From NCBI GenBank assembly GCA_945900705.1, contig CAMDKJ010000044.1, forward strand, positions 1-10,735: a stretch of DNA of 10,735 bases. The letters are read 5' to 3'. Positions 6,432 through 10,735 of the stretch are shown one piece after another. The translations under genes were made by a program, and so were the position numbers. Every line of letters starts with the position of its first letter. Position 1 is the stretch's first letter. The notes under the pieces are model-generated. The model made no database searches and was not told the origin of the DNA. It worked only from the letters and a program-made list of their open reading frames with translations. The stretch is from Bifidobacterium breve. GTDB lineage: Bacteria > Actinomycetota > Actinomycetes > S36-B12.

Positions 6432-7370
6432 ATGCCGGGTGAATTGACCGCACGAATTGACCTCGATGAGGCCTACTCGGGCTTCACGATTTATCTGCGC
6501 GATGAGCGGGGTCGAAGCCCGCATACGGTTCGCGCCTATTTAGCCGATCTTCGAGACCTCTTCAATTTTGCGATCGAGCGGGGCTGCAATAGCCCAAACG
6601 ACATAACTTTGCCTTTACTTCGTGCATGGCTGGCATCACTGCACGGCGGAGGCCAGGCGAGGGCCACCATTGCGCGAAAAGCGGCATCAGCACGGGCTTT
6701 CACGGCTTGGGCGTTACGTCGCGGTTATACCGAAACCGATCTCGGTGTGCGCCTAGCTAGCCCGCAAGTATCACGCACTTTGCCAACCGTGCTAGATGTT
6801 GATCAAGCCACCGCGGTGATGGATCATGCGGGTGTTGCGAGCGATGACGGTGACCCACAGGCTGTTCGCGACCGCTGCGTCGTCGAGCTGCTGTATGCAA
6901 CCGGGATTCGCGTCTCGGAGTTGTGCGGTATCGATATTCGTGACGTCGACCTTGGCCGACGCACTGTTCGAGTAATCGGGAAAGGTGATAAGGAGCGGGT
7001 GGTGCCATTTGGGGTGCCAGCGGCGCAGGCAATAAGTGCATGGCTTGAGGTACGTGAGCAACTGGCCAAGCCAGCGAGTGGTGAGGCGCTCTTTATTGGC
7101 GCTCGGGGCGGTCGACTGGATCAACGTGCGGTGCGCACCACGGTGGGGCGCCTAACTTTGGCTGCGGGTGTGCCGAAGCTCGCTCCACATGGTTTAAGGC
7201 ACACCGCCGCCACCCACGTGCTGGAGGGCGGTGCGGATCTGCGCGCTGTGCAGGAGCTTTTGGGCCATGCCACGATGGCGACCACCCAGCGCTATACCCA
7301 TGTATCGGTAGAGCGGCTGCGTAAGTCATTCGTGCAGGCGCACCCCCGAGCCGAAGACGATTCGGTTTAA
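6432..7370 (+). CDS. xerC: Tyrosine recombinase XerC
   Basis: XerC acts with XerD at dif to resolve chromosome dimers at cell division. From ATG 6432 the protein has 312 residues, the normal length. A TTG at 6372 in the same frame would start inside dprA and is rejected. The N-terminal core-binding domain (about 10-100) includes GRSPHTVRAYLADL. All six catalytic residues are present: Arg160 (ATGIRVSEL), Lys184 (GKGDKER), His253 and Arg256 (PHGLRHTAATH), His279 (LLGHA) and the nucleophile Tyr288 (TQRYTHVS). The choice of XerC over XerD rests on its place after dprA. No Shine-Dalgarno is well placed. CACGAT lies 6 nt before the ATG. Its last 278 bp are overlapped antisense by the M23-like reading frame. 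Confidence 0.93.
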   Translation: MPGELTARIDLDEAYSGFTIYLRDERGRSPHTVRAYLADLRDLFNFAIERGCNSPNDITLPLLRAWLASLHGGGQARATIARKAASARAFTAWALRRGYTETDLGVRLASPQVSRTLPTVLDVDQATAVMDHAGVASDDGDPQAVRDRCVVELLYATGIRVSELCGIDIRDVDLGRRTVRVIGKGDKERVVPFGVPAAQAISAWLEVREQLAKPASGEALFIGARGGRLDQRAVRTTVGRLTLAAGVPKLAPHGLRHTAATHVLEGGADLRAVQELLGHATMATTQRYTHVSVERLRKSFVQAHPRAEDDSV

Positions 7371-7785
7371 GAACTGCTGGGCGTCTACTCAGTAGCAGTA
7401 ACGGGTCCAGATATTCAGTGCCTGACTTAATCCCAAGATGTAAGCAGTGATCGGCGCAGTGGCCTCCGGTGGCGACCCAGCCGAGGAGTTGCCCGGCGCG
7501 CACGGTGTCTCCGGGGGCGACTAAGGCGCGCACCGGCTCGTAGGTGGATCGCAGCGCCCCGTGCTCGATTGAAATTACCGGCCGGCCCGCGATGGGGCTG
7601 GCAAATGCTATCGATCCGGGGCCGATGGCCCTAACTTCCTGGCCGGGCGCGGCGGCCAGGTCAATTCCGCGGGGCCCGGCCGACCACACCTTTTCGGGTG
7701 GGTCAAAGCCGGCAACCACGGCCACGGGCGAGACCGGCCAAACCCAAAAGGTGATGGCCAATGGAGCGATAAGTAAAGGTGTCAT
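7093..7785 (-). CDS. Degenerate M23-family peptidase-like protein with antisense tail
   Basis: Residues 24-141 match the M23 (LytM-like) protein encoded next to rpsB in actinobacteria: VAGFDPPEKVWSAGPRGIDL (24-43), ISIEHGALRSTYEPVRALV (71-89), GDTVRAGQLLGWV and CLHLGIKSGTEYLDPLLLL. True M23 peptidases cut cell-wall peptides with zinc held by HxxxD and HxH. Here the HxxxD His is Pro38 (Asp42 is kept) and HxH reads Cys114-Leu-His116, so activity is unlikely. Homologues end near 'RRPxVLxP'. This frame instead runs about 89 residues further, wholly antisense to xerC, in a Pro/Arg/His-rich stretch with no recognisable domain. ATG 7785 is preferred because it begins just before the hydrophobic segment (residues 3-25). 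GTG 7872 is in frame with an AGGGGG upstream and is the alternative. It may be a decaying gene. Confidence 0.7.
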   Translation of the reverse strand: MTPLLIAPLAITFWVWPVSPVAVVAGFDPPEKVWSAGPRGIDLAAAPGQEVRAIGPGSIAFASPIAGRPVISIEHGALRSTYEPVRALVAPGDTVRAGQLLGWVATGGHCADHCLHLGIKSGTEYLDPLLLLSRRPAVLKPNRLRLGGAPARMTYAAALPIHGYSAGWSPSWHGPKAPAQRADPHRPPARGWRRCALNHVERASAHPQPKLGAPPWCAPHVDPVDRPERQ

Positions 7786-7858
7786 CTGCGGAGCCTGCTG
7801 GCAAAGGGGTGGTGTTGCTAGGAGCCCGAATTGGTCGGTGGGCGAGATAACGGCGGCC

Positions 7859-7867
7859 TGTGGATAA
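7859..7867 (-). promoter_or_regulatory. Exact DnaA-box match upstream of rpsB
   Basis: TGTGGATAA is the exact complement of the consensus DnaA box TTATCCACA. It lies just upstream of the candidate rpsB promoter and within or just before the 5' end of the M23-like gene. A single 9-mer may occur by chance; DnaA binding is not shown. Confidence 0.35.
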
Positions 7868-7886
7868 AGCACCAGTGGCTGCCCCC

Positions 7887-7892
7887 TAGGAT
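7887..7892 (+). promoter_or_regulatory. Candidate -10 box for the rpsB operon, in a short inverted repeat
   Basis: TAGGAT fits TAnnnT and would start transcription near 7899. It forms the left part of the inverted repeat TAGGA-N3-TCCTA (7887-7899), which could be an operator. No good -35 is visible 16-18 bp upstream. Confidence 0.35.
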
Positions 7893-7898
7893 AGTCCT

Positions 7899-8067
7899 AA
7901 ATACGCACGGCTTTTCCTTGGCGCTCTTCCCTCATGGCCAAGGCCGACACGGCACGGTCCCACTTCGGTGGGAGCCCGACTCGGAAGTCGTCAGGGGCAT
8001 CGGCCACCCGGCCGAAGCCAAGAACCGAAGCGCCGGTTACCCCGGCGCGCTGAAGGAGTGCTCTGCC
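7899..8067 (+). promoter_or_regulatory. Structured 5' leader of rpsB
   Basis: About 169 nt separate the presumed transcription start from the rpsB ATG. Four hairpins are readable: CCTTGGC/GCCAAGG (7916-7943, 14-nt loop); TCCCAC-TTCG-GTGGGA (7958-7973, a UUCG tetraloop closed by C-G); TCGGCC-ACCC-GGCCGA (8000-8015); and GCGCCGG-TTACC-CCGGCGC (8030-8048). The last ends 4 nt before the Shine-Dalgarno AAGGAG (8053-8058), which is 9 nt before the ATG. No T-run follows any hairpin, so transcription termination is unlikely and control of translation start is more plausible. Autoregulation by S2 and/or Ts is known from other bacteria; here it is inference. Confidence 0.5.
7934..8053 (+). CDS. Possible 39-codon upstream open frame in the rpsB leader
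   Basis: An ATG at 7934 opens a frame of 39 codons (begins MAKADTARSHFGG, basic, Ser/Pro/Arg-rich) that closes at TGA 8051-8053, whose final A is the first base of the rpsB Shine-Dalgarno. If translated, it would be coupled to rpsB. No Shine-Dalgarno precedes its ATG, no family is recognised, and the same stretch folds into hairpins, so it may be chance. Confidence 0.15.
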   Translation: MAKADTARSHFGGSPTRKSSGASATRPKPRTEAPVTPAR

Positions 8068-8907
8068 ATGGCTGTTGTGACAATGCGTCAACTGCTCGAA
8101 AGTGGTGTCCACTTCGGGCATCAGACCCGTCGCTGGAACCCAAAGATGAAGAGATTCATCTTCACCGAGCGCAACGGGATCTACATAATTGATATTCAGC
8201 AGTCGCTGTCTTATATCGATCGCGCCTATGAATACGTCCGCGAGACAGTTGCCCACGGCGGCAGCATTATGTTCGTTGGCACCAAGAAGCAGGGCCAAGA
8301 GGCTATCGCTGAGCAGGCCACGCGCGTTGGCATGCCATATGTCAATCAGCGTTGGCTCGGCGGCATGCTAACTAACTTCAACACAGTTTCGATGCGCCTT
8401 CGTCGCATGAAGGAACTTGAGTCGATCAACTTTGAGGACGTCGCTGCATCAGGATTAACCAAGAAAGAACTTCTCATGATGCGTCGCGAGAAGGACAAGT
8501 TGGTAAAGACCCTTGGTGGTATCCGCGATATGACCAAAATCCCTAGCGCGGTGTGGATCATTGATACGAATAAGGAACATATTGCGGTAGGCGAGGCGCA
8601 TAAGCTCGGTATCCCCGTGATCGCTGTCCTCGACACCAACTGCGACCCTGATGTTGTCGATTTCCCAATCCCGGGAAATGACGATGCCATTCGCTCGGTC
8701 GCACTACTCACGCGTGTTATCGCTGATGCAGTGGCTGAGGGCCTGATGGCCCGCGCCGGTCGCGCGATCGCTGATGCCGAAAGCACCGAGGAGCCACTTG
8801 CCGAGTGGGAGCGCGAGTTGCTCGCCGGCCCAAGTTCCGAAGACGTAACTGTAGTTGCAGACACCGAGGCCGCGCCCGTCGTAGTCGTCGAAACCGAAGT
8901 TCAATAA
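8068..8907 (+). CDS. rpsB: 30S ribosomal protein S2
   Basis: S2 is a late-assembling protein of the small ribosomal subunit and is needed for binding S1 where S1 is present. The start is fixed by AAGGAG 9 nt before ATG 8068 and by the family N-terminus MAVVTMRQLLESGVHFGHQT. The frame extends upstream to 7831, but that part is untranslated leader. Hallmarks are RRWNPKMKRFIF (21-32), FVGTKKQGQEAI (69-80), YVNQRWLGGMLTNF (91-104) and the IPVIAVLDTNCDPDVVDFPI region. The 279-residue length includes an acidic C-terminal tail rich in Glu and Val, common in actinobacterial S2. It is the first gene of the rpsB-tsf-pyrH-frr run and is followed by tsf after 22 nt. Confidence 0.97.
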   Translation: MAVVTMRQLLESGVHFGHQTRRWNPKMKRFIFTERNGIYIIDIQQSLSYIDRAYEYVRETVAHGGSIMFVGTKKQGQEAIAEQATRVGMPYVNQRWLGGMLTNFNTVSMRLRRMKELESINFEDVAASGLTKKELLMMRREKDKLVKTLGGIRDMTKIPSAVWIIDTNKEHIAVGEAHKLGIPVIAVLDTNCDPDVVDFPIPGNDDAIRSVALLTRVIADAVAEGLMARAGRAIADAESTEEPLAEWERELLAGPSSEDVTVVADTEAAPVVVVETEVQ

Positions 8908-8929
8908 GCGAAAGGGAACCAAGATCACC

Positions 8930-9748
8930 ATGGCGAATATCACCGCCGCAGAAGTTAAGAAGCTCCGCGACGCCACGGCCGCCGGAATGATGGAGTGCAA
9001 GCGTGCCCTCGAAGAAGCCGATGGCGACTTCGACAAGGCTGTTGAGATTCTCCGTATTTCTGGTGCCGCGAAGGCTGCCAAACGCGGTGCCGAACGCACT
9101 GTTTCCAATGGGCTAGTTGCCGCCGACGGTAATGCGATGATCGAGTTGCTCTGCGAGACCGACTTCGTTGCCAAGAGTGCTGACTTCCAGGCACTTTCGG
9201 AATCGATTGTTAAAGCTGCCGCTGCTGGCCAAATTGGTGATAGTGCCGCCTTGGGTGCGGCAAGCCTTGCTGATGGCCGCACGGTGGGCGAAGCTATTGC
9301 CGAATTGGCCGGTGTTATCGGCGAAAAGATAGAGCTAGGCAAAGTGGTGGTACTTACTCCACCGGTGGCTTTGTATCTGCACCGTCGAGCCTCTGACCTA
9401 CCCCCGCAGGTTGGCGTGCTTGTTGCGTATGCGGGTGACGAGGAAGCAGCACGTGGTGCTGCAATGCAGGTCGCCGCAATGCGGCCGCAGTTCGTGACGC
9501 GCGATGAGGTGCCGGCAGATGTTGTCGAAAATGAGCGCCGAATCGCCGAAGCAACCGCCAAAGAAGAAGGCAAGCCCGAAGCTGCACTGCCGAAGATCGT
9601 CGAAGGCCGGGTAAACGGGTTTTATAAAGATACCGTGCTACTAGAGCAACCCAGCGTCGTTGATAACAAGAGGTCGGTGGCTGAGGTGCTTGGTGATGCC
9701 AAGACAACGGTTACGGCATTTGCCCGCTTTGAGGCTGGTCAGTCCTAG
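8930..9748 (+). CDS. tsf: Elongation factor Ts
   Basis: EF-Ts is the nucleotide-exchange factor that regenerates EF-Tu-GTP in the cytoplasm. The 272-residue protein starts with the UBA-like TS-N domain (MANITAAEVKKLRDATAAGM; most family members read TGAGM, here TAAGM). The EF-Tu-contact motif CETDFVAKS is at 75-83, followed by the core dimerisation-type domain up to VVDNKRSVAEVL near the C-terminus. An AAAGGGA lies about 12 nt before the ATG, a slightly long spacing. It lies 22 nt after rpsB, and the pair is nearly universal. Confidence 0.96.
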   Translation: MANITAAEVKKLRDATAAGMMECKRALEEADGDFDKAVEILRISGAAKAAKRGAERTVSNGLVAADGNAMIELLCETDFVAKSADFQALSESIVKAAAAGQIGDSAALGAASLADGRTVGEAIAELAGVIGEKIELGKVVVLTPPVALYLHRRASDLPPQVGVLVAYAGDEEAARGAAMQVAAMRPQFVTRDEVPADVVENERRIAEATAKEEGKPEAALPKIVEGRVNGFYKDTVLLEQPSVVDNKRSVAEVLGDAKTTVTAFARFEAGQS

Positions 9749-9790
9749 GTTCAACGAGTTTCGACGCAATCGGGCGGGAGGATCAAGTAG

Positions 9791-10582
9791 ATGGCTCCAA
9801 CAAGTAACCCGGGTGCGGTTCAACCGTCCCTTGACGGCACCATTGAGATTTGGCCGAGTGCTCCTGTGGGCGGCTGGTCCCGAGTGCTTTTGAAACTCTC
9901 GGGTGAGGCTTTCGCCGGCTCGGGTGCACTCGGTGTTGACCCTGATGTGGTTTCTTCAATTGCGCGCCAGATTGCTGATGTAGTTCGCGGGGGTACTCAA
10001 GTCGCGGTTGTCATCGGCGGGGGTAACTACTTCCGCGGGGCCCAATTGTCAGAACGCGGCATGGATCGAGCGCGCGCTGACTACATGGGCATGCTGGGAA
10101 CGGTAATGAATTGCCTGGCCTTGCAAGATTTCTGTGAAAGGCAAGGTATCGAGACCCGAGTGCAAACCGCGATCGCTATGGGTCAGGTTGCTGAGCCTTA
10201 TGTGCCAAGGCGCGCAATCCGACATCTCGAAAAGGGCCGCGTTGTTATTTTCGGTGCCGGATTAGGGCAGCCCTATTTTTCGACCGATACCACCGCAGCC
10301 CAGCGGGCGCTCGAGGTCGGGGCTGAAGTTGTCCTGATGGCAAAGGGAGTCGACGGTGTTTATGATGATGATCCCCGTACCAATCCGAAAGCTACCCGGT
10401 ATAAAACATTGACCCCGGCCGAGGTTCTAAATAGAAACCTCAAAGTTGCTGATGCCACCGCAATAAGCTTGTGCCAAGATAACAAACTCCCGATAGTGGT
10501 TTTCAATCTTTTAGTTGAAGGCAATATCGCCCGCGCTGTTCGCGGCGAAACCATCGGGACTTTAGTTTCTGCGGCAATTTGA
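9791..10582 (+). CDS. pyrH: UMP kinase
   Basis: This amino-acid-kinase-fold enzyme phosphorylates UMP to UDP in pyrimidine nucleotide synthesis. GGGAGG 9 nt before ATG 9791 supports the start. The first ~29 residues are a low-complexity extension ahead of the conserved core, giving 263 residues against about 240 in enteric homologues. Motifs: VLLKLSGEAF (32-41), VVIGGGNYFRG (73-83), RADYMGMLGTVMN (95-107), GQPYFSTDTTAAQRA (159-173, UMP and ATP site) and KGVDGVYDDDP (185-195). The 42-nt gap after tsf holds no clear promoter, so transcription probably reads through from rpsB. Confidence 0.96.
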   Translation: MAPTSNPGAVQPSLDGTIEIWPSAPVGGWSRVLLKLSGEAFAGSGALGVDPDVVSSIARQIADVVRGGTQVAVVIGGGNYFRGAQLSERGMDRARADYMGMLGTVMNCLALQDFCERQGIETRVQTAIAMGQVAEPYVPRRAIRHLEKGRVVIFGAGLGQPYFSTDTTAAQRALEVGAEVVLMAKGVDGVYDDDPRTNPKATRYKTLTPAEVLNRNLKVADATAISLCQDNKLPIVVFNLLVEGNIARAVRGETIGTLVSAAI

Positions 10583-10607
10583 TGTACAAAATACTGAGTG
10601 CTATTTA
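10579..10607 (+). promoter_or_regulatory. Possible internal promoter for frr
   Basis: TTGATG (10579-10584, across the pyrH stop) and TATTTA (10602-10607) are 17 nt apart, the ideal spacing, in a locally AT-rich stretch. The -10 matches the consensus only at its first three bases. It could add transcripts for frr alone. Confidence 0.25.
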
Positions 10608-10625
10608 TGGGTAAAGGAGTGCAAC

Positions 10626-10735
10626 GTGAGTGAGCAAATTGACCTGATACTTCTTGAGGCCGAGGAGAAGATGGACAAAGCCATTGCCGTGGCGCGCGAG
10701 GATTTCTCGACGATCCGCACCGGCCGGGCCACCCC
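10626..10735 (+). CDS. frr: Ribosome recycling factor, N-terminal fragment
   Basis: Only 36 codons are in the window; the rest lies beyond the edge. The start is GTG 10626, with AAAGGAG 6 nt upstream. The sequence MSEQIDLILLEAEEKMDKAI followed by VAREDFSTIRTGRA is the recognisable RRF N-terminal helix, with the conserved STIRTGRA motif. RRF, with EF-G, splits post-termination ribosomes. Its place after pyrH is the usual one. Confidence 0.93.
   Translation, partial: MSEQIDLILLEAEEKMDKAIAVAREDFSTIRTGRAT

Noticed and set aside
5808..6524. 238-codon reverse-strand open frame opposite dprA and the xerC start
   Set aside because: No family features, no promoter or Shine-Dalgarno, and dprA on the other strand has every expected motif.
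8030..8048. Strong hairpin before rpsB as an intrinsic terminator
   Set aside because: No T-run follows; the Shine-Dalgarno comes next, so a role in translation is more likely.
7831..8067. 79-codon N-terminal extension of S2
   Set aside because: S2 homologues start at MAVVTMRQLL, a strong Shine-Dalgarno precedes that ATG, and the upstream part contains hairpins and the promoter candidate.
8704..9573. 289-codon reverse-strand open frame across the rpsB end and tsf
   Set aside because: It lies opposite two essential, fully recognisable genes. Its Ser/Ala/Arg-rich translation has no domain and is typical of antisense frames in GC-rich genes.
1..10735. CRISPR array, insertion sequence, tRNA, toxin-antitoxin or defence island
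   Set aside because: No spaced direct repeats, terminal inverted repeats, transposase motifs, cloverleaf sequences or defence domains were seen. xerC is the housekeeping recombinase in its usual place, not a phage integrase.

Overview
The window looks like a core chromosomal segment of an actinobacterium. The main evidence is the gene order rnhB - yraN - comM - dprA - xerC - (reverse-strand M23 peptidase-like gene) - rpsB - tsf - pyrH - frr, which I recall as the classic actinobacterial arrangement. Supporting signs are a moderately GC-rich sequence, several GTG starts, a DUF3048 lipoprotein, and several first-in-unit genes that lack a Shine-Dalgarno sequence but carry a -10-like hexamer 6-7 nt before the start codon (leaderless style). 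The species cannot be named from the sequence. A small-genome aquatic lineage is only a guess.

Layout. (1) 1-257, reverse: N-terminal piece of a membrane-anchored, secretory-lipase-like alpha/beta hydrolase. (2) 356-1434, forward: a two-gene unit with an ATGA overlap, made of a protein with a ~10-residue Asp/Ile-rich repeat and an RDD-family membrane protein. (3) 1424-2527, reverse: a DUF3048 lipoprotein whose end overlaps the RDD gene by 11 bp. (4) 2592-3260, forward: rnhB (RNase HII). (5) 3358-7370, forward: yraN, comM, dprA and xerC, tightly packed (4-bp overlap, 8-bp overlap, 35-bp gap). (6) 7093-7785, reverse: an M23-like gene with damaged metal-site motifs and a tail that runs antisense into xerC. 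(7) 7887-10735, forward: promoter candidate, structured leader, then rpsB, tsf, pyrH and the start of frr, most with clear Shine-Dalgarno sequences.

How the genes fit together. rpsB, tsf, pyrH and frr supply ribosomal protein S2, elongation factor Ts, UMP kinase and ribosome recycling factor, a translation/growth cluster. comM and dprA handle incoming single-stranded DNA (branch migration and RecA loading), yraN is a nuclease-fold relative, xerC resolves chromosome dimers, and rnhB removes RNA from RNA-DNA hybrids. Together they form a DNA-processing block.

I see no mobile element, CRISPR array, tRNA, rRNA or cryptic defence system. No stretch over 300 bases lacks a gene. The points most worth a second look are the decayed, stop-shifted M23 gene antisense to the xerC catalytic region, and the rpsB leader, which has four hairpins and a 39-codon open frame whose stop touches the rpsB Shine-Dalgarno.
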